Made by a program: the position numbers and the translations under genes | Source: Mesorhizobium sp. ZC-5 | GTDB lineage: Bacteria; Pseudomonadota; Alphaproteobacteria; Rhizobiales; Rhizobiaceae | Direction of reading: 5' to 3' | NCBI RefSeq assembly: GCF_025753855.1 | Contig: NZ_JAOWPT010000001.1 | Coordinates: 399,001 to 463,000, forward strand | DNA: 64,000 nucleotides | In this document: piece by piece, positions 45,026 through 54,227 of the stretch | Layout of the letters: each line of letters starts with the position of its first letter | How positions within the stretch are numbered: position 1 is the first letter of the stretch | Notes under the pieces: generated by a model | What the model saw: only the letters and a program-made list of their open reading frames with translations | Told to the model about the DNA's origin: nothing | Database searches by the model: none

Positions 45026-45542
45026 ATTTCTCCCACCCTGCCGGACAACCGCCCGCGTTCATTCGATGGCGCATTTATGCAGCCATAGTGTTTCGCTTTG
45101 ATTTCGATAAGAGTGCATTTCTGTTTCGAGATTGTCTCTACAATTTGCCTCGTTTTGCCCGCTTTCCAGAAAATTGACGGAAGAAACCAAAATAACGCTC
45201 TGCAAATCGGCCATGCGGAGCTTAGTCGACACCGAATCTCAGTAAATCGGTCGTAGTCGGGCAAAATCAGTCATTCCGTAACGGGTTTTCGTATCGGCGG
45301 CATAATCCTGATACAAAGGTGCTGCAATGTTCAAAACAGCGGAAACGAAACCGGCAGCAAAGCGCAGGGCGCGGCAAGATGGGGCGCAACCTCGCCGATC
45401 TGGATCGATATTGCGATTGCAACATCCATCTGGTCGGCATCTGGGCAACCTGGGGCGCGCTGCAGACCTCGCATGCAACCGGGCTTCGTTTCCGCACCAG
45501 ACATTCGGAGTGGCTGGATCACTCTCGTGGAGGACGAAAGCA
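45026..45542. other. Intergenic stretch without a convincing gene
   Basis: About 515 bases between the L,D-transpeptidase and a small membrane gene. Several short frames are open on both strands, all Arg/Cys-rich in the way of antisense or non-coding readings, and none has a domain or good ribosome site. Confidence 0.6.
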
Positions 45543-45722
45543 ATGAAATCCAACAAGGCATCGGCGGTTCTTGCCGTCCTTATGTACAGTCAGGGTTTGC
45601 TGGGTTTCGCTGCCGTGGCGGCGGTTCTGATGAAGCAGCCCGAACCAGCCCAGGCCAGAAAGGGATCGATATCGATCTCGGTCGTTGAAAGCGCCCCTAA
45701 GATGGCGCGGGTGGCCGGCTGA
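45543..45722 (+). CDS. 59-residue small membrane or exported protein
   Basis: A 59-residue frame starting MKSNKASAVLAVLMYSQGLL after a strong GGAGGA ribosome site. One hydrophobic helix (about 7-28) is followed by a polar tail with KQPEPAQARKGS. No family is recognised. The ribosome site and the hydrophobic helix make it credible, although a longer in-frame reading exists upstream that looks non-coding. Confidence 0.6.
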   Translation: MKSNKASAVLAVLMYSQGLLGFAAVAAVLMKQPEPAQARKGSISISVVESAPKMARVAG

Positions 45723-45769
45723 ATGGCCGGCATGTACCTGCACAGGCAGGCCAGAGTTCGCAGATGGCT

Positions 45770-46456
45770 CTACGGGTGACGCCGATCACCCGGCGGATCG
45801 AAACGATAGCCGGCACCCCGAATTGTCGTGATGCTCTCGGTGTCGAGCTTGCGTCTCAACCGCACTATCCGCGAATCGATCGAGCGGTCGTAGGCGTCGG
45901 AGCTTTCCGCCGGTGCCGAAGCAATGATATCGTCACGCGACAGTACCTTGCGCGGGCTCGTAACAAACAGCCGCAAAAGCGCGATCTGGCCAGGGGACAA
46001 CTGTTCCTCGTGGCCGGACTTGTGCATGACCAGCGCCGCCTTCATGTCGACGGTCGAATTCTCGAGGATAACAAGATCGGGCGCGGCTTTGCCGCGACGC
46101 GCCATCAGGCCGCCTACACGCGTCGCCAGTTCGCGCGGATTGACCGGTTCGCCGACGACGTCCGCGGCACCAAGCTCGAGCGCCAGCACCCTGCCGATCA
46201 GATCATGACCGTTGCCGATCATGATGAAGGCCGGTCCGTCGCCGCCGTAACGACGCAGCAACTCCATTCCGGCCCCCCCGCCATTGCCGAGGCCTGCAAC
46301 CGCCACGTCGATGCCGCCGGACGAGAGAATGGCATCGGCCTCCCATTCATGGCCGGCACTGCGCAATTCATAGCCGCGCCGGTCCAGATACTCACCAATC
46401 TGAAGAGTAGCTTCGTCCGGCAGACATAACAGCGCGACTACCGGTCTCCCAGACAT
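45770..46456 (-). CDS. OmpR-type transcription factor with degenerate receiver
   Basis: A 228-residue protein with an N-terminal receiver-like domain (about 1-120) and a C-terminal OmpR/PhoB winged helix (about 130-225; LSPGQIALLRLFVTSPRKVLS, DSRIVRLRRKLD, TIRGAGYRFDPP). The receiver lacks key residues: the acceptor-Asp position in DVAVAGLGNGG is not acidic, the N-terminal acidic pair is absent, and the usual Lys-Pro reads EPVNP. It probably binds DNA without phosphorylation. It is divergent, by 42 bases, from an intact OmpR-type regulator and a hybrid kinase. Confidence 0.85.
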   Translation of the reverse strand: MSGRPVVALLCLPDEATLQIGEYLDRRGYELRSAGHEWEADAILSSGGIDVAVAGLGNGGGAGMELLRRYGGDGPAFIMIGNGHDLIGRVLALELGAADVVGEPVNPRELATRVGGLMARRGKAAPDLVILENSTVDMKAALVMHKSGHEEQLSPGQIALLRLFVTSPRKVLSRDDIIASAPAESSDAYDRSIDSRIVRLRRKLDTESITTIRGAGYRFDPPGDRRHP

Positions 46457-46498
46457 GATGGTCCCTTAAAGCAAAGATAAAACAACAGACTGGACAAC

Positions 46499-47284
46499 AT
46501 GTTTATACCCAATTTACTTTCCGCTGAAAGCGGAGGCGAGAATCCACTGCGCGCGCGTATCGTTGTTGTCGAAGACGAGCCTGATCTGAGGGACGCCGTT
46601 GCTGAATATCTCAGTGCCAACGGCTTTGAAGTCGCGACCGCGGCCGATGCACAGGCAATGCGTGCTATGGTCACGGAAGAGCCTTTCCATCTTGCCATTC
46701 TCGATATTGCCATGCCCGGCGAGGACGGGCTGTCCCTCGGCCGCTGGCTGCGCTCGCAAATGCCGATCGGCTTGATCTTCGCCAGCGCGGCCGGCACGTC
46801 GATCGACCGTATCGTCGGGCTAGAACTCGGCGCCGACGATTACATCGTGAAGCCGTACGAATTGCGTGAGTTGCTGGCACGTGTCCGCAGCGTACTTCGC
46901 CGGGTGCCCCAGCCGGCTGAAATCCAGGTTACGTTGAAGAATGGCGAACAAGCGGCACGGCGGATTTTCTCTTTTGGCGGCTATCATGCCGACCTCGACG
47001 GCCGTCTGATAACCGGACCTGGCGGCATGGTTGTGGAGATGCCTAAAAGCGAATTCGACATGCTCGAGGTTTTCCTGACGCGCTGCAACCGGCTGCTCAC
47101 CCGCTCCGCGCTGTCCGAGGCCGTAGGCTTTGCTGAAGACCCGGAATCCTCGCGCGCAGTCGATATCCGCGTCATGCGCCTCAGAAAAAAGATCGAGGAA
47201 GATCCGGCCAACCCGCGCTTCCTGAGGACGGTGCGCGGCGAAGGTTATATCTTCGCTCTGCCCGCGACACCCGATGGCAATTGA
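46499..47284 (+). CDS. OmpR-family response regulator
   Basis: A 261-residue two-domain regulator. The receiver (about 19-135) has the acidic pair in VVEDEPD, the acceptor Asp in AILDIAMPGEDG and Lys in IVKPYELRE. The winged-helix domain (about 155-258) has KSEFDMLEVFLTRCNRLLTR and RTVRGEGYIFA. It is 51 bases ahead of a hybrid kinase in the same direction, so the two form a cognate pair; the degenerate paralogue lies divergently upstream. Confidence 0.92.
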   Translation: MFIPNLLSAESGGENPLRARIVVVEDEPDLRDAVAEYLSANGFEVATAADAQAMRAMVTEEPFHLAILDIAMPGEDGLSLGRWLRSQMPIGLIFASAAGTSIDRIVGLELGADDYIVKPYELRELLARVRSVLRRVPQPAEIQVTLKNGEQAARRIFSFGGYHADLDGRLITGPGGMVVEMPKSEFDMLEVFLTRCNRLLTRSALSEAVGFAEDPESSRAVDIRVMRLRKKIEEDPANPRFLRTVRGEGYIFALPATPDGN

Positions 47285-47335
47285 AATCATGACGTTCGAC
47301 CGGCGCCGCGTTCTAGTGCCCGATGGCCCGTTGCC

Positions 47336-49423
47336 ATGATCGAGACCCAGCCCGCCAGTCTCGATCCCGACATCGAAAGCCCTGGCCTGCCGGTGATGAC
47401 CGCTCGCATCCTGCGGCGATTGCGCGAGGCAAATGACTGGCAGACTGAAATCTGTGCAGTGCTGACGGAACTGGGGCACGGCCTCGATGTGCACCGCTCG
47501 ATCCTGTTCCGGCTGCGCGAGGTGCCGGGCAAAGGATTTGCTCAGTCGATCGCCGCCTATTGGGTGGACGACACCGTCGAAAGCAATACCGAACCGCCGA
47601 CGCTGATCGTGCAGTCTATTGTCAACAACGACCCGTTGCTGGAGCGCCTCGCCGAGGAGGTCCGCCAGGGCAAGATCTTTGCGGGCCATACGCGAGAGTT
47701 GAGCGGCTTCCTTCGCCAAGATTTCGAGAACCAGAAAATCAAGTCTTTCCTCTCGGTCGCGGTTTTCGCGCATGGCCATGTGTGGGGAACGCTGGCGGTC
47801 AATGATTGCCTGGTCGAGCGGGAGTGGACCGGCGACGAAAAGGCATCCCTTGAAATCGTCGCGTCGGCGATCGGCGACACGATCGAACGCTCGCTATCGG
47901 ACACCAACGTCAGCGACATCATCCGCAAGACGATGCTTCAGGCGTCGCTCGATGGCATCGTCGTCATCGATGAGACCGGCAGCATCATCGAGTTCAACCC
48001 GGCGGCCGAAAAGATGTTCGGCTGGGAGCGCGCCGAAATCCTCGGCAAGGACGTGCTCGACACGCTGATTCCGGAATATTACCGGCCGGGCTACGCAACC
48101 GGTGGCGAATATATGAGCGGCCGCGGCATACCGATGATCGGCCAGCGTCTCGAAACGGTCACGCAGAATGCCGACGGCGAGATCTTTCCGATCGAACTGA
48201 CCGCGACCGAAATGAAGGTTGCCGACCGCCGGTTGTTCTTCGGCTCGATCCGCGACCTGCGCGACAGACGTCGCGCCGAAGAAGAGATCAACCGGCAGCG
48301 CGAGAAACTGCACCAGAATGAGAAGATGGCGGCGATGGGCTCGCTGCTGGCTGGCGTTTCTCACGAACTGAACAATCCACTGGCTGTCGTCGTTGCCCAA
48401 TCTACCCTGCTGCACGAATTCGCACCCGATCCGCAAACCAAGTCGCGCGCCGAGAAGGTGCGCGCCGCAGCCGAACGCTGCGGGCGCATCGTCAAGAGTT
48501 TCCTCGGCATGGTACGGCTGCATCCCACCACCCAGACGGAGACCGATCTCAACCAGGTGGTGCGTTCGGCACTCGAGGTCACCGCCTATGGCGCCCGCAG
48601 CGGCGGCATAGGCATCGACACGGATTTCGCCGAGGGCCCTGTTCTAGCGATGGCGGATGCCGACCACATTACCCAGGTGGTGGCAAATTTCCTGGTCAAC
48701 AGCCAGCATGCACTCGCCGCCATCGCTGCCGACCGGCGTATCAAGGTACGCACCTTCCGCACCGCGAGCGGCGCCAGCGGCTTCTCCGTCGAGGACAACG
48801 GCCCCGGCATTCCGGAGGAGATCCGCCCACGCATCTTCGAATCCTATTTCACCACGAAACCTGTCGGGGTCGGTACCGGCATTGGCTTGTCGATCTCGCG
48901 CTCCATCGTTGAACGGCACAATGGCCGCGTCCGCTTCGAACCCGTCGAGCCACAGGGCGCACGCTTCGTCGTCGAACTGCCGGCGGTGGATCAGTCGATC
49001 GCCATTGCCGCGGCTGGTCGGCCGGCTGCGTCGGGTCTGCGAAACGCGTTGATTATCGACGACGAGCCCGATGTGGCGGGATCGCTTGCCGACATTCTCG
49101 AGCTAATGGGTGTGAAATCGAAACTCGTCATTGACTGGACGTCGGCCGACGAAGAACTTGCATCGTTCGAGCCCGATATCGTGTTCAGCGACCTGCGCAT
49201 GCCGGGCGTCAACGGCATGGTGATCTATCGCGAACTGCTGGAGCAGCGCGCCAACCTGGCGCAGCGTTTCGTGCTGGTGACGGGAGACATGATCGGCGCT
49301 CGCGCCGAGATCGAGGCGTTGCCGGCACATCTCAGGCCGCAACTTTTGGAAAAGCCGTTCAGCACCCTCGACGTGCGCGGCGTGCTCGCCGCCATCACCG
49401 ACCAGGTGACGCTGGCCAGATAG
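47336..49423 (+). CDS. Cytoplasmic hybrid sensor kinase (GAF-PAS-HisKA-HATPase-REC)
   Basis: A 695-residue kinase with no membrane segment. A GAF-like sensor (about 20-185) is followed by a PAS domain (about 200-315; GIVVIDETGSIIEFNPAAEK), a HisKA domain with LLAGVSHELNNPLAVV (His about 344), a HATPase (about 430-550; NSQHALAA, DNGPGIP, GVGTGIGLSISRSI) and a terminal receiver (about 570-690) with acceptor Asp in IVFSDLRMPGVNG. It senses a soluble or redox cue and works with the OmpR-type regulator upstream. The C-terminal receiver may need a separate HPt. Confidence 0.9.
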   Translation: MIETQPASLDPDIESPGLPVMTARILRRLREANDWQTEICAVLTELGHGLDVHRSILFRLREVPGKGFAQSIAAYWVDDTVESNTEPPTLIVQSIVNNDPLLERLAEEVRQGKIFAGHTRELSGFLRQDFENQKIKSFLSVAVFAHGHVWGTLAVNDCLVEREWTGDEKASLEIVASAIGDTIERSLSDTNVSDIIRKTMLQASLDGIVVIDETGSIIEFNPAAEKMFGWERAEILGKDVLDTLIPEYYRPGYATGGEYMSGRGIPMIGQRLETVTQNADGEIFPIELTATEMKVADRRLFFGSIRDLRDRRRAEEEINRQREKLHQNEKMAAMGSLLAGVSHELNNPLAVVVAQSTLLHEFAPDPQTKSRAEKVRAAAERCGRIVKSFLGMVRLHPTTQTETDLNQVVRSALEVTAYGARSGGIGIDTDFAEGPVLAMADADHITQVVANFLVNSQHALAAIAADRRIKVRTFRTASGASGFSVEDNGPGIPEEIRPRIFESYFTTKPVGVGTGIGLSISRSIVERHNGRVRFEPVEPQGARFVVELPAVDQSIAIAAAGRPAASGLRNALIIDDEPDVAGSLADILELMGVKSKLVIDWTSADEELASFEPDIVFSDLRMPGVNGMVIYRELLEQRANLAQRFVLVTGDMIGARAEIEALPAHLRPQLLEKPFSTLDVRGVLAAITDQVTLAR

Positions 49424-49445
49424 CGATCTGCCGCGAACATAAAAA

Positions 49446-49481
49446 GACCCTCCATCGCAAGGGCCTTAGCGATGGAGGGTC
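49446..49481 (-). terminator. Strong terminator after the secreted hypothetical gene
   Basis: A perfect 13-pair stem, GACCCTCCATCGC with GCGATGGAGGGTC, around a ten-base loop. On the minus strand it is followed by TCTTTTT, so it ends the minus-strand gene at 49515; on the plus strand it has no T tract and can still act weakly for the kinase transcript. Confidence 0.8.
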
Positions 49482-49514
49482 AAATGTGCGATGCGGTCGC
49501 ACAGAACTGGAAAG

Positions 49515-49934
49515 TCAGAAAACGTTGGGTACGGTCTTCAGTGGTTCGGCATTGGCGATCATCCGGACTTTGCGCTCTTCCGTCTTGCCGCTTTCACGGG
49601 CAATGGCGACAAGGCACTCCTCACTTTCAGCGCCCCAGGCCTGGCCGTGGCAGGCCCAGCCGGCATCGGTCATCGGCGGCAGGCGCGAGGTCTTGCCGGT
49701 TTCGCGGAACTGGTCGGCGATCTTCACCGGCGCGCCGCTCGGCTTGGCCATCACCGCACTGGAAGCCGGCATCATCAACGCCATCGAGACGAAGGCGGCC
49801 GAGACCAGCATTGCGAACATGACCATCGGATGATCGCTGCTGCGCTGACGCAGCGCGATACGCGGAAAACGGCCAAGCCTTTCCGGAGCATGAAATCGGT
49901 GGCCTTGTTCTGAAGTTTTCGTTTTACCAAGCAT
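49515..49934 (-). CDS. Hypothetical exported protein with Trp-Cys motif
   Basis: A 139-residue protein with a basic cytoplasmic lead (about 1-36) and a hydrophobic signal-anchor (about 37-60, FAMLVSAAFVSMALMMPASS). The mature part has two Cys in WACHGQAWGAESEECLVAIA, a likely disulfide pair. No family name is known to me. The strong downstream terminator supports a real transcript. Upstream (49935-50166) is AT-rich and probably holds its promoter. Confidence 0.7.
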   Translation of the reverse strand: MLGKTKTSEQGHRFHAPERLGRFPRIALRQRSSDHPMVMFAMLVSAAFVSMALMMPASSAVMAKPSGAPVKIADQFRETGKTSRLPPMTDAGWACHGQAWGAESEECLVAIARESGKTEERKVRMIANAEPLKTVPNVF

Positions 49935-50166
49935 TATCGTCGCCTTTGTTTTCGTTCCCTGTTGAAACGAAATATAAGCGCACTCTGTTTCTGCCCGATG
50001 TTACCGGCTTTATGTTGTGTAACATACACGAAACAAACAAAACGGTCAAATTCGGTCACAAAAAAGGCAAAAAAATGCCGCAATAACCACGTCATGCGTA
50101 GCTAAGGTGTTGCTTTTGCTTAATTTTTCGGAATATATGGAATGGAGGCGAAGGATGCCCTCTCGG

Positions 50167-51597
50167 TCATCCAAGCCCGTAACCGATAATGCCCTTCACT
50201 TCGAGGAAGTCGTGAATAGCCCAGTCGGCATATTCGCGGCCGTTGCCCGACTGCTTGTAGCCGCCGAACGGCGCGAAGGTGTCCCACTCAGGATAGTTGA
50301 GGTTGATCTGGCCGGCGCGCAGTCGCGCGGCGACATCGCGTGCATGGCCAATGTCCTTCGACTGCACATAGGCTGCGAGCCCATACACGGTGTCGTTGGC
50401 GATGCGGACTGCGTCATCCTCATTCTCGTATGAGAGAACCGACAGGACGGGACCGAAGATTTCTTCGCGCGCGATCGTCATGTCGGGCGTGACATGGCCG
50501 AAAATCGTCGGGCGCACATAGTAGCCCCGGTTGAGGTCTTCCGGACGGCCAGGACCGCCGGTAACCAACGTCGCGCCCTCCGAGATGCCGCTTTCGATCA
50601 GCCGCTGGATCTTGTTGTACTGGAGTTCGCTGACCACCGGACCGAGCTGTGTTTCCTCGGAGCGAGGATTGCCGACCTTGAAGCTTTCCGCAGCCTTCTT
50701 TGCCACGGCCAGCGCCTCGTCGTGGCGCGCGGCAGGCACCAGCATGCGGGTCGGCGCATCACAGGACTGGCCGGAGTTGCCGAAACAGCCTTCGACGCCC
50801 TTGCGCACGGCCCGCGCGAAATCCGCGTCCGGCAGGATGATGTTGGGCGATTTGCCGCCGAGTTCCTGAGCAACACGCTTGACCGTCTCGGCAGCAGTCT
50901 TGGCAACGATGATGCCGGCGCGGGTCGAGCCGGTGAACGACACCATGTCGACATCAGGATGGCCGGCCATCACCTGCCCGACATCGGCGCCGGTGCCGTT
51001 GACGAGGTTGAAAACACCTTTCGGCGTGCCGGCGGCATGCATCACTTCGGCGAAGACGATGCCGCTGATCGGCGCGATCTCGGACGGCTTCAGCACCACC
51101 GTGCACCCGGCAGCAAGTGCCGGCGCCACCTTGCAGACGATCTGGTTCAACGGCCAGTTCCACGGCGTGATCAGCGCGCAGACCCCGATCGGTTCCTTGA
51201 CCACCATTGTGGTACCGCGCAACTCGCTGAACTCGTAATCCTCCAGCCCCTTGATCGTCGCTTCCATATGCGCCCGGCCGGCCCATGTCTGCGCTTCACG
51301 CGCCCAGGTGATCGGAGCGCCCATCTCCCGGCTGACCGCTTGGGCAATGTCCTCGTAGCGCTCGTTATAGACGTCGAGGATCTTGCGCAGCAGAGCTAGG
51401 CGCTCATACTTGCTCGTCTGCGAAAATGCCGGGAATGCGGCCTTTGCCGCCGCAACGGCGCGATCCACATCGGCGGCGGAACCGACCGAAATGGTGGTGT
51501 AAGCTTCTTCAGTCGACGGATCGATGACATCCAGCGTCGCGGGTTTGGCCGGATCGACCCAGGCGCCGTCGATGTAGAAGCGAAGGTGATTGTTCAT
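50167..51597 (-). CDS. NAD(P)-dependent aldehyde dehydrogenase family protein
   Basis: A 476-residue aldehyde dehydrogenase that oxidises an aldehyde to its acid. The cofactor-binding segment is ITPWNWPLNQI, the general-base Glu is in QELGGKSPN, the catalytic Cys is in NSGQSCDAPTR, and the late motif EEIFGPVLSV is present. The substrate cannot be told from sequence; relatives act on aldehydes from alcohols, betaine or aromatics. It is monocistronic with the GNAT-like genes 135 bases upstream in the same direction. Confidence 0.93.
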   Translation of the reverse strand: MNNHLRFYIDGAWVDPAKPATLDVIDPSTEEAYTTISVGSAADVDRAVAAAKAAFPAFSQTSKYERLALLRKILDVYNERYEDIAQAVSREMGAPITWAREAQTWAGRAHMEATIKGLEDYEFSELRGTTMVVKEPIGVCALITPWNWPLNQIVCKVAPALAAGCTVVLKPSEIAPISGIVFAEVMHAAGTPKGVFNLVNGTGADVGQVMAGHPDVDMVSFTGSTRAGIIVAKTAAETVKRVAQELGGKSPNIILPDADFARAVRKGVEGCFGNSGQSCDAPTRMLVPAARHDEALAVAKKAAESFKVGNPRSEETQLGPVVSELQYNKIQRLIESGISEGATLVTGGPGRPEDLNRGYYVRPTIFGHVTPDMTIAREEIFGPVLSVLSYENEDDAVRIANDTVYGLAAYVQSKDIGHARDVAARLRAGQINLNYPEWDTFAPFGGYKQSGNGREYADWAIHDFLEVKGIIGYGLG

Positions 51598-51732
51598 CCG
51601 GTTTCTCCGTGGATTGGTTTCCGCGGCAGACTAGATGCCCGCGCCGCGATCGCAAGAGGCAGAGCAGATAGTGTCGGCGATCCAGTGCCGTATCGCTGTT
51701 GAGTGAGCGACCGCCGGCGGCGCGATCGCCTT

Positions 51733-52032
51733 TCAACTTTTCAGGACGTCGGCCCAGTCCTTGTGGCGGCGGAACTCTGTCGCGACGTATCGGCAAAGCG
51801 GTGTGATCTTCAAACCTTGCGCTCGCGCATCCTCCACCACGCGGACCACCAGCTTTTCGGCGATGCCGCGGCCGCGATAGTCCTGCGGCACCCACGTATG
51901 ATCAACGGTGATATGGCCGGGACCGCTGTCTACGAAAGTCAGTTCAGCCGGCTCGCCGCTCGGCATGTCGAGTACGTAGCGGCCGCGGTGGCCTCGCCTT
52001 TCCAGCCTGATCTCGGATGTGATCTCGTCCAT
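51733..52032 (-). CDS. Small GNAT-like N-acetyltransferase (YidJ/YjdJ type)
   Basis: A 99-residue single-domain protein of the short GNAT class (Gcn5-related, DUF4440-free). The acetyl-CoA loop is seen as VPQDYRGRGIAEKLV, and the ending LCRYVATEFRRHKDWADVL matches the family's C-terminal helix. A second copy lies 55 bases upstream, so these are tandem paralogues. The substrate is unknown. Confidence 0.85.
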   Translation of the reverse strand: MDEITSEIRLERRGHRGRYVLDMPSGEPAELTFVDSGPGHITVDHTWVPQDYRGRGIAEKLVVRVVEDARAQGLKITPLCRYVATEFRRHKDWADVLKS

Positions 52033-52087
52033 TTCTGCCTCGTGGCTGATCGATAGACCAGTGCGAAGACTGATCGGCGCCGGCGCA

Positions 52088-52393
52088 TCAGGTCTTCAGC
52101 ACGTCGGCCCACTCCGCATGCCGTTTGAATTGCGCATTCGCGAATGGGCAGAGCGGGATGATCTTCTTGCCGGCGGCGCGGGCATCCTCCACCGCGCGGG
52201 TGACCAGCCTAAGCCCGGCGCCCTGCCCACGGAACGCGTCCGGTACCTCGGTATGATCGATGATGAACATGTGTTCGCCGGCCTTGCTGAACGTCATTTC
52301 GGCCTCGGTGCCGTCTGGGCCGCGCAGGAAATAGCGCCCCTTCGAGCCGGTTTCCTCAAGCTGGATAGCAGGCTGTTCGTCATTCATTTCCAA
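52088..52393 (-). CDS. Small GNAT-like N-acetyltransferase, tandem paralogue
   Basis: A 101-residue protein with the same layout as its downstream neighbour. The acetyl-CoA loop is VPDAFRGQGAGLRLV, and the ending LCPFANAQFKRHAEWADVL aligns with the neighbour. The copies differ enough that the duplication is old. It lies nine bases after the esterase gene stop in the same direction, suggesting one operon of dioxygenase, esterase and two GNAT-like genes. Confidence 0.85.
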   Translation of the reverse strand: MEMNDEQPAIQLEETGSKGRYFLRGPDGTEAEMTFSKAGEHMFIIDHTEVPDAFRGQGAGLRLVTRAVEDARAAGKKIIPLCPFANAQFKRHAEWADVLKT

Positions 52394-52401
52394 ATCCGAT
52401 C

Positions 52402-53022
52402 CTATTGGGCATTGCGGTAGGGGGCGAGAAAATTCCTGGCGGCAACAAGCTCGTTCTGCCGCATCTCATGGCCGCCCTCGTGCCACTCCAATGTGACATC
52501 GGCCTTCAGCGCACGCAAATGGCTTTCCAGCCGCGACGTCAGGTTGGGCGGACAGATCGGGTCATGGCGTCCTGCCGTGATCAGGATGCGCTTGCCCGAA
52601 AGATCGCCTTCGACCTGCGGCTCGAAAGGGATCAGCGGGTGCATCAGCACGGCGGCATCGAACAGCTTGGGTTCCGCGAAAATCAGTGAGGCCAGGATGT
52701 TGGCACCGTTTGAAAAGCCAATCCCGATGACCGACGACGGCTTTGCGGCGTCGACATGCGCCTGCACGAAACCAGCCATGGTCCTGGTCCTCGCCGCAAG
52801 GTCTTCCATGTCGTAGACACCCTCGCCGGTGCGACGGAAGAACCGCGCTGCACCATGCTCCGAAACGTCGCCGCGAGGCGAAATTGCTGCTGTGCCTGGC
52901 ATCAGGTCGATGGCGAGCCCAAGCAACTGGTTTTCATTGCCGCCTGTTCCATGGAACAGGAACATCAGCGGGCCACCCGGCGTGCCGGGCAGCGATGTGT
53001 GAGTGTAGGAATCCTTGGACAT
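52402..53022 (-). CDS. Alpha/beta-hydrolase, MhqD-like phospholipase/carboxylesterase
   Basis: A 206-residue esterase. The oxyanion-hole loop is FLFHGTGGNE, the nucleophile elbow is GIGFSNGAN, and the acid and His are in GRHDPICPP and HEGGHEMR. I chose the ATG at 53022, after a GAGGC-type ribosome site. In Bacillus, MhqD esterases sit with MhqO-type dioxygenases in quinone defence; here a ring-cleaving dioxygenase-like protein lies 60 bases upstream in the same direction. Confidence 0.9.
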   Translation of the reverse strand: MSKDSYTHTSLPGTPGGPLMFLFHGTGGNENQLLGLAIDLMPGTAAISPRGDVSEHGAARFFRRTGEGVYDMEDLAARTRTMAGFVQAHVDAAKPSSVIGIGFSNGANILASLIFAEPKLFDAAVLMHPLIPFEPQVEGDLSGKRILITAGRHDPICPPNLTSRLESHLRALKADVTLEWHEGGHEMRQNELVAARNFLAPYRNAQ

Positions 53023-53082
53023 GATCTTGCCTCGATTGATCGAAGTTCCGGGCTTCAAACGCGAGCCCGGACGCGATGACAC

Positions 53083-54015
53083 TCAGTTGCCGATCGACTG
53101 CAGGTTTTTCTCGAGGTAGGGCCGAAGATGCGCATGCTGCTTCGGCAGTTTCAAGGCCTCGCCGAGATGGGCACTATCCTCGTCACGGTCGAAACCCGGT
53201 TCGTTGGTGGCAACTTCGAACAGGACCCCACCCGGCGTGCGGAAATAGATGGACCAGAAATAGTCGCGGTCGATGACCGGCGTGACCTGATAACCGGTAT
53301 CCATGAGCGCCTTTCGTACCTCGAGCTGCTTCGCACGGTTTTCGACCGCGAACGCAATGTGATGCACGGAGCCGGCACCGAGATCGGCAAACGGCGTTCC
53401 AGGCAAGGTTTCGATGTAGATGACATCGGCGCCGTTGCCGTTCTTAATTGCAAGCCGCTTGATGTTGCCGGACGTGTCGACGTCCTCGTAGCCCATGAAC
53501 TTCAAGAGTTCCGCAGTGGCGCCGCCATCTTTCAGCCGAAGCGTCGCGGAATGGAAGCCGCGGATTGCCTCGTCGCCCGGCACACCGCCCTTCGACCATG
53601 GTATGCGAGCGTCATCCTTGCCTTCGACGAGAGCAAAAACCTCGCTGTCCGGCCCATCGAAACGCAAGCGCTTCTCGCCGAATGTTTCTTCGCTTTTCAA
53701 ACCGGTGACGCCCTGTTCTGCCAGCCGTGTTTGCCAGTAGCCGAGCGAGCCTTCCGGCACGGAATAGACCGTCGTGCCCACCTCGCCGACGCCGGGGCGG
53801 CCCTTGCCGATGTTGGGAAACGGGAAATAGGTCATTACCGAGCCGGGCGTTCCCGTCTCGTCACCGTAATAGAGGTGATAGACATCCGGCGCGTCGAAGT
53901 TGACGGTTTTCTTGACCCGGCGCAGGCCAAGCGTGCCGGTGAAGAAGGCGTTGTTCTGGCGCGCATCCTTGGCCATCGAGGTGACGTGATGCAAACCTTT
54001 GATCTGATCGAGCAT
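53083..54015 (-). CDS. VOC-family ring-cleaving dioxygenase (MhqO-like)
   Basis: A 310-residue protein with two glyoxalase/bleomycin-resistance folds (about 5-135 and 150-290). Metal ligands are His in GLHHVTSMA, His in SVHHIAFAVEN and Glu in GVLFEVATNEPGF, as in extradiol dioxygenases of the PcpA/MhqO type that open hydroquinones. It is the first gene of the operon with the esterase. A role in removing quinone or catechol stress is an inference from family and neighbour. Confidence 0.9.
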   Translation of the reverse strand: MLDQIKGLHHVTSMAKDARQNNAFFTGTLGLRRVKKTVNFDAPDVYHLYYGDETGTPGSVMTYFPFPNIGKGRPGVGEVGTTVYSVPEGSLGYWQTRLAEQGVTGLKSEETFGEKRLRFDGPDSEVFALVEGKDDARIPWSKGGVPGDEAIRGFHSATLRLKDGGATAELLKFMGYEDVDTSGNIKRLAIKNGNGADVIYIETLPGTPFADLGAGSVHHIAFAVENRAKQLEVRKALMDTGYQVTPVIDRDYFWSIYFRTPGGVLFEVATNEPGFDRDEDSAHLGEALKLPKQHAHLRPYLEKNLQSIGN

Positions 54016-54227
54016 GATCGTGACCTTCCCGATTTCATTGCTGACGGCATAAAACGTGTTGTCCCGATATGTCGATCTGCAGCGCGAAAAAGGAAAGGCA
54101 CCGTCGTCGCGATGGATTGTTCACTTTTAGCGAACGATCTTGAAAGCACTGTTTATAGGCTATTGCGCCGCCTTGTGCGTCTTCAAAAAATCGTCTCCAT
54201 GGCATGCCGGGCAGAGGAGAATAACGC

